Of a stretch of 64,000 nt of DNA, positions 17,787-27,224 are shown piece after piece. Every line of letters starts with the position of its first letter. Positions within the stretch are counted from its first letter, which is position 1. The position numbers were made by a program, and so were the translations under genes. Source of the stretch: Flexivirga alba. Lineage in GTDB: Bacteria > Actinomycetota > Actinomycetes > Actinomycetales > Dermatophilaceae. Where the stretch lies: NCBI RefSeq assembly GCF_042661025.1, contig NZ_JBHSWH010000001.1:2294001-2358000 (forward strand). Reading direction: 5' to 3'. Under the pieces are notes generated by a model. That model saw nothing but the letters and a program-made list of their open reading frames with translations. It was not told the DNA's origin and did not search any database.

Positions 17787-19838
17787 TCAGAACCTCCTGA
17801 GGTGAACGATGTGCAGTGGCTCGGTGTCGGGTCCGAGCCGGACGTAGTTGTCCGAACCCCACTCCCAGCTGGCGTCGGTGAGCAGGTCGTGCGCGACGAA
17901 ACGGTCGCCGGGCGACAACCCGAGCGCACCCATGTCGAGCCGGAGCGTCGATTGGCGGGTGGCGTGCGGATCGGTGTTTGCCACCACGATGACGACATCG
18001 TCGCCGTGCTTCTTGGAGAAGGCCAGCATCTGCTGGTCGTCCACGTGGTGGAAGGTGATGTTGCGCAGCCAGTGCAGCGCGGGGTGCTGGCGACGAATCT
18101 CGTTGATACGGCTCAGGAACGGCGCCAGCGACTGCCCCTCGCGGTCACCGCCGGGCTCATAGCGGGACCACTCCCGGTCCTTGTACTGGTACTTCTCGTT
18201 GTCGAGTTGCTCCTCGGCGCCCGGCCGCGCGACGTGCTCGATCAGCTCGTAGCCGGCGTAGATGCCGTAGGTGGGCGACAACGTCGCCGCCAGCGCAGCG
18301 CGCAGCTTCCAGGCGGTCGGCCCGCCATACTGCATGTATGGCGTGAGGATGTCGTGCGTCGTCGGCCAGAAGCTCGGTCGCATGTATGGCGCCGAGTCGC
18401 GCGCGAGTTCTTCGACATACTCACGCAGTTCGGCGGCGTCGTTGCGCCAGGCGTAATAGGTGTAGCTCTGCTGGAAGCCGACCTTGGCAAGTGTGGCCAT
18501 CATCGCCGGCCGGGTGAACGCCTCTGCCAGCCAGACGATGTCGGGGTGGTCACGCGCGACATCGGCGATCAGCCACTGCCAGAACTCCACCGGCTTCGTG
18601 TGCGGGTTGTCCACCCGGAAGATCGTGACGCCGTGGTCGATCCAGACCTGCACGACGCGGCGCACCTCGGCGTAGATGCCTGCCGGATCGTTGTCGAAGT
18701 TGACCGGGTAGATGTCCTGGTATTTCTTCGGCGGGTTCTCGGCATACGCGATGGTGCCGTCGGCGCGGGTGGTGAACCACTCCGGGTGAGCCGCGACCCA
18801 CGGGTGATCCGGGGAGCACTGCAGCGCCAGATCGAGCGCGACCTCCAGGTTCTGCTTGCGAGCAGCCGAGACGAAGGCGTCGAAGTCCTTGAACGTCCCG
18901 AGGTCCGGATGGATGGCGTCGTGGCCGCCGTCCGCGCTCCCGATCGCGTATGGCGAGCCGGGGTCGTCCGGACCTGCGGTCAGCGTGTTGTTGGGGCCTT
19001 TGCGGTTCGTCGTGCCGATCGGATGCACGGGCGTCAGGTAGACCACGTCGAACCCCATACCGGCGATGGCGGGCAAGCGCTTCGCCGCGGTCCGCAGCGT
19101 CCCGGTGGTCCACTTCCCGGACTTCTCGTCGAAGCTCGCGCCCTCGCTGCGCGGGAAGATCTCGTACCAGGCGCCGGTCAGCGCCCGGTCCCGCTCCACC
19201 CACCAGCTGTATGACGTGCCGGGGCTGACCCAGTCTCGCAGTGGTTTCGCGGTCATCAGCCGCTGGATCTCCGTGGTGGTGCCGGCCGAGATGCGGGCAC
19301 CCGGGGGCTGCTCGGTGTCGCGCAATCCGCGCACGGCCGCGGCGAGGACCTTGCGCCCGGCAGCGTTGTGTTGTACCTCACGGGTGGCACGCTCCAACAG
19401 TCGCGCGCCCTCCTCCAGCATCACCTCGGCGTCCACCTCGGCTGCGATTTTGATCACGGCATCGTGGACCCAAGTGGCGTACGGATCGGACCAACCCTCG
19501 ACACAGTAGGACCACACTCCGGGACGGTCGGCGCTGATCTCGCAGCGCCAGGTGTCCAGCCCCGCATTGGTGCAGGACATCGGGACGTAGTGGGTCACGC
19601 CGTCCGGGTCGGTGAGTGCCGCGGTCGCGTTGACGGCGTCATGGCCCTCCCGGAAGACTGTCGCAGTGATCGGAAACACCTCTCCGACAACGGATTTGGT
19701 GGGAAATGCACCGTCGCCGACGGCGGGACGAACGTCGACGACGGGGATTCGGCCGATGGAACGGAGCGGGGCAACCGGCGGGGTCGTGCCGTGGCCGGGG
19801 GTCTGCCGCACCGGCGCAGTCGGCTGCTGATCAGTCAC
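17787..19838 (-). CDS. glgE: Maltosyltransferase GlgE
   Basis: Transfers maltose from alpha-maltose 1-phosphate to the non-reducing end of an alpha-1,4-glucan. A GH13_3 protein of 683 aa with an N-terminal immunoglobulin-like domain (VDVRPAVGDGAFPTKSVVGE), the family signature TPVHPIGTTNRKGPNNTL, nucleophile Asp in IFRVDNPHTKP, Glu in WLAEAFTRP and Asp in TTHDILTPY. GTG 19838 is preceded by TAGCGT 7 nt upstream, so it is read as leaderless. It heads the operon and is divergent from glgP. Confidence 0.95.
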   Translation of the reverse strand: MTDQQPTAPVRQTPGHGTTPPVAPLRSIGRIPVVDVRPAVGDGAFPTKSVVGEVFPITATVFREGHDAVNATAALTDPDGVTHYVPMSCTNAGLDTWRCEISADRPGVWSYCVEGWSDPYATWVHDAVIKIAAEVDAEVMLEEGARLLERATREVQHNAAGRKVLAAAVRGLRDTEQPPGARISAGTTTEIQRLMTAKPLRDWVSPGTSYSWWVERDRALTGAWYEIFPRSEGASFDEKSGKWTTGTLRTAAKRLPAIAGMGFDVVYLTPVHPIGTTNRKGPNNTLTAGPDDPGSPYAIGSADGGHDAIHPDLGTFKDFDAFVSAARKQNLEVALDLALQCSPDHPWVAAHPEWFTTRADGTIAYAENPPKKYQDIYPVNFDNDPAGIYAEVRRVVQVWIDHGVTIFRVDNPHTKPVEFWQWLIADVARDHPDIVWLAEAFTRPAMMATLAKVGFQQSYTYYAWRNDAAELREYVEELARDSAPYMRPSFWPTTHDILTPYMQYGGPTAWKLRAALAATLSPTYGIYAGYELIEHVARPGAEEQLDNEKYQYKDREWSRYEPGGDREGQSLAPFLSRINEIRRQHPALHWLRNITFHHVDDQQMLAFSKKHGDDVVIVVANTDPHATRQSTLRLDMGALGLSPGDRFVAHDLLTDASWEWGSDNYVRLGPDTEPLHIVHLRRF

Positions 19839-19845
19839 CTGAGCG

Positions 19846-19851
19846 ACGCTA
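19846..19851 (-). promoter_or_regulatory. -10 box of the glgE operon, leaderless
   Basis: TAGCGT on the minus strand, 7 nt before GTG 19838. It is back to back with the glgP promoter, so about 120 bp control both synthesis and breakdown of the glucan. Confidence 0.55.
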
Positions 19852-19947
19852 CAAGATCGAGGGCTGTCGCGGACACCTGTCGGGCCGGGACACCGCCGTG
19901 TCTTGAAAGTCGGCGGTGTTCGAATTCACCTGGAGCTCGGGCGCCCC

Positions 19948-19953
19948 TACCAT
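19948..19953 (+). promoter_or_regulatory. -10 box of glgP, leaderless
   Basis: TACCAT, 7 nt before the chosen GTG start at 19961. It supports that start over GTG 19916. Confidence 0.5.
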
Positions 19954-19960
19954 CGGTGCG

Positions 19961-22555
19961 GTGAGAGCCATTCGTCGTTTCAATGTCCGCACCGCGCTGC
20001 CCGAGCAGTTGGCCCCGTTGTCGGACCTCGCGACCAACCTGCGCTGGTCGTGGCACCGCCGTACTCGTGACCTGTTCCGGGACATGGACCCCGCCGTGTG
20101 GGATCGCGTCCATGGCGACCCGGTGGCTCTGCTGGCCGGCTTGTCGCCGCAGCGCCTGGACGAGCTCGCGGCGGACCCCGGATTCGTTGGCCGGGTGCAC
20201 GCGACGGCAGACGGCCTGTCGACATACCTGACCGCCCCCGTCTGGTACGACGAGTTCAGCCAGACGGACGCGGCGGCGGCGTCGATCGCCTACTTCAGCG
20301 CGGAGTTCGGGATCACGCACGTACTGCCGCAGTACTCCGGCGGTCTCGGCATCCTGGCGGGCGACCACCTGAAGTCCGCCAGCGACCTCGGGGTGCCGAT
20401 CGTGGGCATCGGCCTGTTCTACAAGGAGGGCTACTTCAAACAGCAGTTGTCCGCCGACGGCTGGCAGTTGGAGAGCTACCCGCTGCTCGACCCCGACGGA
20501 CTGCCGCTGACCCTGCTGCGCGAGGTCGACGGGACACCCGTCGACATCACCCTCGCGCTGCCCGAGGGGCGCACCCTGCACGCCCGCGTATGGCGCGCAC
20601 AGGTCGGCCGGGTTCCGTTGCTGCTGCTCGACTCCGACGTCGAGGCCAACGACCCCTCCGCCCGCGAGCTCACCGCCCGGCTGTATGGCGGAGGCGGCGA
20701 CCAGCGCCTCCAGCAGGAGATGCTGCTCGGTATCGGCGGAGTGCGCGCGCTCCGCACGTGGAGCCGCCTGACGCAGGCGCCGGCCCCGGAGGTCTACCAC
20801 TGCAACGAGGGCCACGCCGGCTTCCTGTCCGTGGAGCGGATCAGCGAGCTGGTCACCGGCCACGGACTCGACTTCGAGCAGGCACGCCGCGCCGTGCGGG
20901 CGAGCAACGTCTTCACCACGCACACCCCGGTGCCGGCCGGCATCGACCGCTTCGATGCCGAGCTGGTGCGCGCCCACTTCAGCGGGTCCGCACAGCTGCC
21001 CGGAGTGTCGACCGAGCAGATCCTGCCCCTGGGCGCCGAGGACTACGAGGGTGGCCAGGACGGCATCTTCAACATGGCCGTGATGGGCCTGCGTATGGCG
21101 CAGCGCGCCAACGGTGTGTCGCAGCTGCACGGCGCGGTCAGTCGGTCGATGTTCGATCAGCTGTGGCCCGGCTTCGATGACGACGAGGTCCCGATCACCA
21201 GCATCACCAACGGTGTTCACGCCCCGACCTGGATGGACCCCCGAGTCATCGACTTCGGTCGTAAGCACCTCGGGGAGGGTGACATACGCGCCGCCATCGG
21301 CTGGGACCGTGTCGGTCAGCTGCCGCGCGGTGAGCTTTGGGAGGTCAAGCACGACTTGCGCCGGCAGCTGGTGCTGGACGTGCGTGAGCGGGTGCGGGAG
21401 TCGGCCCAGTTCCGCGGTGCCAGCGACGCCGAGCTCGGCTGGGTGGAGAACCTGCTGGACCCCGACGTGCTGACGATCGGCTTCGCGCGGCGGGTGCCCA
21501 CCTACAAGCGGTTGACGCTGATGCTGCGTGACCCGGAGCGCCTCGCGGGCCTGTTGACCGACCCGGATCGTCCGGTGCAGTTGGTCATCGCCGGCAAGTC
21601 GCACCCGGCCGACGAGACGGGGAAGCGGCTCATCCAGGAGATGGTGCAGTTCACCGACGACCCCAAGCTGCGGCACCGGATCGTTTTCCTGCCCAATTAC
21701 GACATGCAGATGGCACAGTCGCTGATGCCGGGCGTCGACGTGTGGCTGAACAACCCGCTGCGCCCCTACGAGGCGTCCGGGACGTCCGGCATGAAGGCCG
21801 CTCTCAACGGTGGCCTGAACCTGTCGATCCTGGACGGCTGGTGGGACGAGTGGTTCGACGGCAGCAACGGCTGGGCGATCCCATCGGCCGACCCGTCGCA
21901 CGACACCGCAAACTCCACCATGGACCCGGAGCGGCGTGACGACCTGGAGGCCGCGGCGCTTTACGACCTCATCGAGAGCCAGGTCGCTGCACGCTTCTAC
22001 GACCGCGATGCCGACGGTGTGCCGCAGCGTTGGCTGGAGATGGTCGAGCACACCTTGGCCGTGCTCGGTCCGAAGGTGCTCGCCACCCGGATGGTCCGTG
22101 ACTACACGACCAAGCTCTACACCCCGGCTGCGATCGCCGGTCGCGCCGCCGCCGACCACGATTTCGGTCTTGCGAAGGACCTTGCGTCATACAGTGTGCG
22201 GGCGCGGGATGCGTTCCCACACATACGAATCGAGCACGTCGAGGCAGACGGCGTCACCGACATCCCGGCGCTCGGCGAACGCCTCACCGTGCGTGCGTAT
22301 GTCGCCCTCGGCGGCCTGCGGCCGGACGAGGTCTCGGTGCAGGTGGTGCACGGCCGGGCGACGGACACCGACGACCTGCAGGACGTCGAGCTGACCGAGA
22401 TCCACGCCGCCGAAGATCTTGGCGACGGACGTGCGCGTTTCGAGGGCACTGTCACTCTGGACCGCACCGGAGCGTTCGGTTACAGCGTGCGCGTGCTGCC
22501 GCGGCATCCCGGCCTGGCCAACGTCGCCGAGCTCGGGCTGGTCGTCAACGCATAA
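19961..22555 (+). CDS. glgP: Alpha-glucan phosphorylase
   Basis: Releases glucose 1-phosphate from alpha-1,4-glucan ends using inorganic phosphate and pyridoxal phosphate. It is 864 aa, of the actinobacterial/archaeal type with an N-terminal DUF3417 region (MRAIRRFNVRTALPEQLAPL). The PLP lysine lies in ASGTSGMKAALNGGLN, and FARRVPTYKRLTLML and GVHAPTWMDP are family blocks. GTG 19961 gives the typical N-terminus. It is divergent from glgE. A dispersed repeat begins immediately after the stop. Confidence 0.93.
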   Translation: MRAIRRFNVRTALPEQLAPLSDLATNLRWSWHRRTRDLFRDMDPAVWDRVHGDPVALLAGLSPQRLDELAADPGFVGRVHATADGLSTYLTAPVWYDEFSQTDAAAASIAYFSAEFGITHVLPQYSGGLGILAGDHLKSASDLGVPIVGIGLFYKEGYFKQQLSADGWQLESYPLLDPDGLPLTLLREVDGTPVDITLALPEGRTLHARVWRAQVGRVPLLLLDSDVEANDPSARELTARLYGGGGDQRLQQEMLLGIGGVRALRTWSRLTQAPAPEVYHCNEGHAGFLSVERISELVTGHGLDFEQARRAVRASNVFTTHTPVPAGIDRFDAELVRAHFSGSAQLPGVSTEQILPLGAEDYEGGQDGIFNMAVMGLRMAQRANGVSQLHGAVSRSMFDQLWPGFDDDEVPITSITNGVHAPTWMDPRVIDFGRKHLGEGDIRAAIGWDRVGQLPRGELWEVKHDLRRQLVLDVRERVRESAQFRGASDAELGWVENLLDPDVLTIGFARRVPTYKRLTLMLRDPERLAGLLTDPDRPVQLVIAGKSHPADETGKRLIQEMVQFTDDPKLRHRIVFLPNYDMQMAQSLMPGVDVWLNNPLRPYEASGTSGMKAALNGGLNLSILDGWWDEWFDGSNGWAIPSADPSHDTANSTMDPERRDDLEAAALYDLIESQVAARFYDRDADGVPQRWLEMVEHTLAVLGPKVLATRMVRDYTTKLYTPAAIAGRAAADHDFGLAKDLASYSVRARDAFPHIRIEHVEADGVTDIPALGERLTVRAYVALGGLRPDEVSVQVVHGRATDTDDLQDVELTEIHAAEDLGDGRARFEGTVTLDRTGAFGYSVRVLPRHPGLANVAELGLVVNA

Positions 22556-22604
22556 GCGGGTCGAGTGCCAGGGGAGCGCAGCGGAGGAGGTGTTTCGAGA
22601 CCAC
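22556..22604. repeat. Dispersed intergenic repeat, family 1
   Basis: gggtcgagtgccaggggagcgcagcggaggaggtgtttcgagacc-type sequence beginning at the glgP stop; its order (ggtcgagtgcc, ggag..gcggaggaggtgt, tcgagacc) matches 48144-48187. Confidence 0.7.
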
Positions 22605-22605
22605 G

Positions 22606-22641
22606 CCTGCAGATGGTGCGCTCCAGCGCACTACCTGCACG
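22606..22641. repeat. Dispersed palindromic repeat, family 2
   Basis: cctgcagatggtgcgct..agcgcactacctgcacg forms a hairpin with tgcgct/agcgca at its centre. It follows the family 1 copy directly. Confidence 0.6.
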
Positions 22642-22685
22642 CCCCGGACAGGGCTAGTCTCGAAGAGAGATCTCGGGAGGGCCCC

Positions 22686-22916
22686 ATGAGTCACGCAACC
22701 GCAACAGCAGTTACCGCACCGGTGCATCAACTCGTCGTGCCGATGCCGGAAGTGGTCATTCCCGATGTGGGCGCGTTGGAACGCGTCCAACTGGCTGGCG
22801 CGGGCCAGATCGTCGTGCGACAGCGCGCCGGTTGGATGAGCGTTCCCTCTACGTCGATCTCGTGGGCCGGTCCTGCCAAGCGGGCCGCGCTGAACACGTC
22901 CTTCCCACTCAGCTGA
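22686..22916 (+). CDS. Small hypothetical protein
   Basis: A 76-aa protein, MSHATATAVTAPVHQLVVPM onward, with no signal peptide or membrane segment. I do not recognise it. Its support is a good ribosome site (GGGAGG 5 nt before ATG 22686), a TAGTCT hexamer about 30 nt upstream and a clear terminator at 22934-22973. It lies between glgP and the convergent poxB-like gene. Confidence 0.5.
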   Translation: MSHATATAVTAPVHQLVVPMPEVVIPDVGALERVQLAGAGQIVVRQRAGWMSVPSTSISWAGPAKRAALNTSFPLS

Positions 22917-22933
22917 TCCGACTCTCCGCTCCG

Positions 22934-22973
22934 GTTGCACACATCGCGCGGTAGACCGTGCGATGTGTGCAAC
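22934..22973. terminator. Hairpin between convergent genes
   Basis: gttgcacacatcgcgcggt (22934-22952) pairs with accgtgcgatgtgtgcaac (22955-22973) over 19 bp with one G-T pair and a 2-nt loop. It ends 11 nt before the stop of the convergent gene. Confidence 0.85.
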
Positions 22974-22984
22974 TGGGGCGGGCG

Positions 22985-24702
22985 CTACCGGCTCTCCAGG
23001 AACTCCTTGGACTTGGCGATCGCGAAGCCCCACGCCTGGGAGGGCGTTGCCTTCGGCGGTAGCGCGATCTCGTCGGGGTTGGTGAGGAAGTCCAGCAGGA
23101 ACGGCCCGTCGTGCGCGAGTGCCTCCTGTATGGCGGAGTCGACGTCCTCCGCTCGCGAGACCTGGAGCGCGCGAAGGCCGAGAGCCGCTGCGACTTCGGC
23201 GATGTCCGGGTTGTCCAGCTCGGTCCCGAACTCCGGCAGACCGCCCTGCTCCTGCTCGAGCTTGACCATCCCGAGACGTCCGTTGTCGTAGACCACGAAC
23301 GTGACCGGCAGCCGGTAGGTCACCGCGGTCCGCAAGTCCCCGAGCAGCATCATCAGGCCGCCGTCGCCGCAGTTAGCGATCACCTGGCGCTTTCGATCGA
23401 GCGCCTGTATGCCGAGTGCCTGCGGCATCGCGTTGGCCATCGAGCCGAGGTTGTAGGACCCGACCAGCTTGCGGTCGCCGCGCATCTGCACGAAGCGGCT
23501 GAGCCAGACCGTCGACATACCGGTGTCGCTGGTGAAGACGGCGTCGTCGGACGCGTGCCTGTTCAGGGCGTCCGCGACGACCTCCGGGCGGATGCGTTCG
23601 TCCGGGTTGTCGGCCTTGCTGCGCCTCTTGCCCAACCATTTCCGGTCGTGGCCGGGATCGGTCAGCCTGGCCTGATCCTCGAGCCACTTCGCGTAGGCGT
23701 CGGTCGCGGCCCGAAGGTGCTTGTCGCTCTTCTTGGTCGACACCAACTCGTTCAGGGCACGCAACGTTGGTCCGGCATGTCCGACGAGAGCGTGATCGAC
23801 GGGTGTACGACGGCCGATGTGTCCGGCTCGGGAGTTGAGTGCGATCACCGTTTTGCCCTGCGGATACCAGTCCCGGTAGGGGAAGTCGGTGCCGATCAGA
23901 AAGAGCACGTCGCAGTCGTCGAACGCCTTCCTGGTCGACGGGTTGCCGATCAGGCCGGACTGGCCGATCTGGTAGGGGTTGTCCGCGTCCAACCCGGCTT
24001 TTGCCTTGAGGGTCAACACCATTGGAGCCTTCAACCGCTCGGCCAGTGACAACACCTCGGCGCGGTCCTGCGCAGCTCCGCACCCGACCAGCAGCGTCAC
24101 CTTGTCGGCGGCATTCAACACATCTGCGGCGGCCGCGACCTGATCGGCCGGTGCCGCCACCTCGGCGGATTGCGGGGCGAACTTCGGCGGCCGGTTGTCC
24201 TCGACCTCGAGCGAGCCGACGTCTCCGGGCAACGTGAGCACCGCGACTCCTGCTCGGCATACGCGATGTTGACCGCCTGCTCCAGCAGCTGTGGCAGTTG
24301 GCCGGGACTGGTGATGGTCTGCGCGAAATCGGCCACGTCGGCGAACAGGACGTCGTTGTTGACCTCCTGGAAGAAGTCGCTGCCGATGTCCGGCGTAGGA
24401 ACCTGCCCACAGATTGCCAGCACCGGAGCGTGCGACTTCTTGGCGTCATACAAGCCGTTGAGCAGGTGGATCGAGCCGGGGCCGACGGTGCCCATGCAGA
24501 CCCCGATGCGCCCGGTCATCTGGGCCTGGGCGCCGGCAGCGAAGGCGGCAGCCTCCTCGTGGCGGACCCCGATCCACTCGATGCCGTCATGGCGGCGGAT
24601 CGCATCGGTGATCGGGTTGAGTGCGTCACCAACGACGCCCCAGACCTGGGTCACCCCGTGGTCGGCCAGTGCTGCAACGATCAGTTCGGCGATGTCGCTC
24701 AT
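22985..24702 (-). CDS. Pyruvate dehydrogenase (quinone)/pyruvate oxidase-like TPP enzyme (frameshifted)
   Basis: A thiamine-diphosphate flavoenzyme of the PoxB/acetolactate synthase family. Known PoxB enzymes oxidise pyruvate to acetate and CO2 and feed electrons to the quinone pool at the membrane. The N-terminus reads MSDIAELIVAALADHGVTQV with the activating Glu in GVRHEEAAAFAAGAQ; the TPP site is NCGDGGLMMLLGDL followed by VVYDNGRLGMVKLEQE, as in PoxB. The frame breaks at 24249-24250 (AYAEQ then VAVLTLPGDVGSLE); one missing base gives 572 aa, the usual PoxB length. It is coupled to the upstream gene by an ATGA overlap. Confidence 0.85.
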
Positions 24703-26255
24703 GCTTTTTTCCGTTCCCCGGCACGGTAGGTCGAGATCTGCGGAGTGAAGGCATCGGCGCTGGCGGCCTGCCAGTCCTTCGCCCATTCCTCCGGCGCCGC
24801 CTCGAGCAGTTCACCGGGCTGCAGCCAGGTGAACAACTCGGCATAGCTACGGCTCTCGTTCGGTGAGATGTTGTGCCGGAGCATGTGCGGGCTGAGTTCG
24901 TGCGGTTCGCGGGCACCCAGGGTCGCCATGATCTGGGCGGCCTGCTCGACGGTCGCCTGGTGATAGCGGTGCACGCGCTCGCTCTTGTCCGGCACGTCGA
25001 GCGCCCGTGCGCGCCGCGGGTTCTGGGTGGCGACTCCGACCGGGCACTTGCCGGTGTGGCACTCCTGCGCCTGGATGCAGCCGACAGCCATCATCATCGC
25101 GCGCGCGGCGTTCGTGTAATCGGCACCTTGGATGAGCCGTTTGACGATGTCGGCACCGCCGGCGATCTTGCCGCTCGCGCCGAGCTTGATGTTGTCTCGC
25201 AGCCCCGTGCCGACGAGCGCGTTGTGCACGACCATCAGGCCGTGGGTCAGCGGCATACCGACGTGGTCCTCGTACTCCAGCGGTGCTGCTCCGGTGCCGC
25301 CCTCGGACCCGTCGACGATGATGAAGTCCGGCGCCGTGCCTACTTCGCGGATCGCCTTGCAGATCGCCAGGATGTCCATCCGGGACCCGACACAGAGCTT
25401 GAAGCCGGCCGGCTTTCCGCCGCTGAGGTCGCGCATCTTCGCGATGAACTCGATCAGCTCGACCGGGGTCGAGAAGACCTTGTGCCGCGCCGGGCTGACG
25501 CACTTCTCACCCTCGGGAACGCCTCGGAACTGCGCGATCTCTGCGGTCACCTTGGCGGCGGGCAGGACGCCACCGATCCCAGGCTTTGCGCCCTGGCTCA
25601 GCTTGAGCGACACGCACTTGACGCGGTCGTCGCCGGACTTGTCGCGAAAGATATCCGGGTCGAAGTTACCGTCCTTGGTCCGGGTGCCGAAGTAGCCGGA
25701 CCCGACCTCCCACACCAAGTCACCACCGTTCTCCAGGTGGTACGGCGTGAGGCCACCCTCCCCGGTGTCGTGCGCGAACCCGCCCAGCTGTGCGCCCTTG
25801 TTGAGCGCACGGATAGCGTTGGCGGACAAGGCGCCGAAGCTCATGGCCGAGACGTTCAGCAGCGACATGTCGTACGGCTTGCTGCAGTCCGGGCCACCGA
25901 CGCGGACCCGGGGTGGCTCATCGGGCTTCTCCAGTGGCGCCGTCGAGTGCACCAGCGACTCGTAGCCGGCGCGACCGACGTCCCGTTCGGTGCCGAACGG
26001 CTGTTCGGCCATGGTCCCCTTGGCGCGTTCGTAGATGATCGACCTGGTGTCACGGTCGTATGGCCGACCGTCCCAGTTGCGTTCGATGAAGTACTGCTGG
26101 AGCTCCGGTCGAATGTCCTCCAGCAGATAGCGCAGGTGCCCGACCACCGGATAGTTGCGAAGCACTGAGTGCTTGCGCTGCACCAGATCTCGCACCGCCA
26201 GGCCGGCGAGTGACCCCGCCGTAGCCAGGGCCGTTGCTTGCTGCCATCGCACCAT
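24699..26255 (-). CDS. FMN-binding glutamate synthase-like protein
   Basis: A 518-aa protein matching the FMN-binding synthase domain of glutamate synthase without the amidotransferase and FAD parts. Key blocks: MSFGALSANAIRALNKGA, GEGGLTPYHLENGGDL, SLKLSQGAKPGIGG, IIVDGSEGGTGAAP and a cysteine cluster ECHTGKCPVGVATQNP for an iron-sulfur centre. One N-terminal hydrophobic segment (ATAGSLAGLAV) may anchor it. ATG 26255 has AAGGAGC upstream. Its true reaction is unsettled in this stand-alone family. The stop overlaps the PoxB-like start, so the two are made together. Confidence 0.85.
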   Translation of the reverse strand: MVRWQQATALATAGSLAGLAVRDLVQRKHSVLRNYPVVGHLRYLLEDIRPELQQYFIERNWDGRPYDRDTRSIIYERAKGTMAEQPFGTERDVGRAGYESLVHSTAPLEKPDEPPRVRVGGPDCSKPYDMSLLNVSAMSFGALSANAIRALNKGAQLGGFAHDTGEGGLTPYHLENGGDLVWEVGSGYFGTRTKDGNFDPDIFRDKSGDDRVKCVSLKLSQGAKPGIGGVLPAAKVTAEIAQFRGVPEGEKCVSPARHKVFSTPVELIEFIAKMRDLSGGKPAGFKLCVGSRMDILAICKAIREVGTAPDFIIVDGSEGGTGAAPLEYEDHVGMPLTHGLMVVHNALVGTGLRDNIKLGASGKIAGGADIVKRLIQGADYTNAARAMMMAVGCIQAQECHTGKCPVGVATQNPRRARALDVPDKSERVHRYHQATVEQAAQIMATLGAREPHELSPHMLRHNISPNESRSYAELFTWLQPGELLEAAPEEWAKDWQAASADAFTPQISTYRAGERKKA

Positions 26256-26336
26256 TCGTCTGCTCCTTGTCTCGGTCGACACCTGAGGGCTGTCGGCCCG
26301 GCCATCGTGCGGGCCGCGGCTGCGTACTTGCTGAGC

Positions 26337-26723
26337 ATGCCGGGTCCGTACGATGTGCAGGTGTTGTTGCCCCTCACCATCGTGCTTATCGCATTGCTTG
26401 CGGTCTTGGCCATTGATGCGGCTTATCTGACCGCGCGCGGCAAGCCGGTCGACAACCCGATGTTCTTCCTCGCCTGCGCCGCGGAGCTCGCGGTCATCGC
26501 GCAGCTCGTGGTCGGGATCGCCCGCATCGGGGACGCCGACGCGCACATGTCCAAGGGGCTGTTCGTGGCCTACCTGGCAGGGCTCGTATGTGTCCTACCA
26601 GTGGCAGGTTTCTGGGGGATCGCCGAGCGCGAATCTCGTTGGGGGACCGGCGTTCTCCTCGTGGCGACCCTCGGCCTACTGGTCATGGTCGCCCGCCTTC
26701 TACAACTCTGGAACGGCCAGTGA
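26337..26723 (+). CDS. Small integral membrane protein
   Basis: A 128-aa protein with about four hydrophobic helices, starting MPGPYDVQVLLPLTIVLIAL. Of unknown function; no motif beyond a conserved-looking ARGKPVDNPMFF loop and an ESRWGTG turn. The next gene starts inside its stop (GTGA), so they form a unit. It is divergent from the glutamate synthase-like gene; TACTTG 6 nt before ATG is a weak -10. Confidence 0.65.
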   Translation: MPGPYDVQVLLPLTIVLIALLAVLAIDAAYLTARGKPVDNPMFFLACAAELAVIAQLVVGIARIGDADAHMSKGLFVAYLAGLVCVLPVAGFWGIAERESRWGTGVLLVATLGLLVMVARLLQLWNGQ

Positions 26724-27175
26724 CAAACACTCCGAAATCGTCCGGCTCGAAGACTGCCATCAACCGCGGACCGGGTCGCATGCTGGTCGCGGTCTACGGC
26801 CTGCTCGGGCTGGCGGCGACCGGTCGCTCGATCCTGCAGATCGCGCAGACCTGGCCGGACCAGCACATGCCCTACTGGCTGTCGGCGGTGGCAGCGGTCG
26901 TCTACCTCGTCGCAACGGTCGCGCTCGCCCGCGGCGACCGTGCGAGTGCACGGATTGCCCTGGGAACCATCAGTTTCGAGCTGCTCGGAGTGATCGCCGT
27001 GGGCATCTGGTCGTATGCCGACAAGGTGGCCTTCCTGGCCCAGGGCAGCGCCGGGGACACGACGGTCTGGTCCAAATTCGGACAGGGCTACGGCTACGTG
27101 CCCCTCGTCCTGCCGGTCCTCGGTCTCTGGTGGTTGCGCCACGCGCGGCGCGCCCGGCCTGCCGACGCGAACTGA
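26720..27175 (+). CDS. Small integral membrane protein
   Basis: A 151-aa protein with a polar N-terminus (MTNTPKSSGSKTAINRGPGR) and about four hydrophobic helices, ending in an Arg-rich tail. GTG 26720 overlaps the upstream stop. I do not recognise a function. Being coupled to another small membrane protein suggests a two-part membrane complex. Confidence 0.65.
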   Translation: MTNTPKSSGSKTAINRGPGRMLVAVYGLLGLAATGRSILQIAQTWPDQHMPYWLSAVAAVVYLVATVALARGDRASARIALGTISFELLGVIAVGIWSYADKVAFLAQGSAGDTTVWSKFGQGYGYVPLVLPVLGLWWLRHARRARPADAN

Positions 27176-27185
27176 CTCGGGTAAG

Positions 27186-27191
27186 TAGAAT
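27186..27191 (+). promoter_or_regulatory. -10 box of the LacI-family regulator gene
   Basis: TAGAAT, about 33 nt before ATG 27225. The sequence gggtaagt at 27179-27186 runs into it and resembles a half of the operator at 28288-28303, so the regulator may control its own promoter. Confidence 0.45.
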
Positions 27192-27224
27192 CCCTCGCAT
27201 TCGGCGAGGCAACGGAGGAAACCC

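Noticed and set aside
19835..22159. A 774-codon open frame on the minus strand opposite glgP
   Set aside because: It is the shadow of glgP; its translation shows no fold or motif, and glgP has all family blocks.
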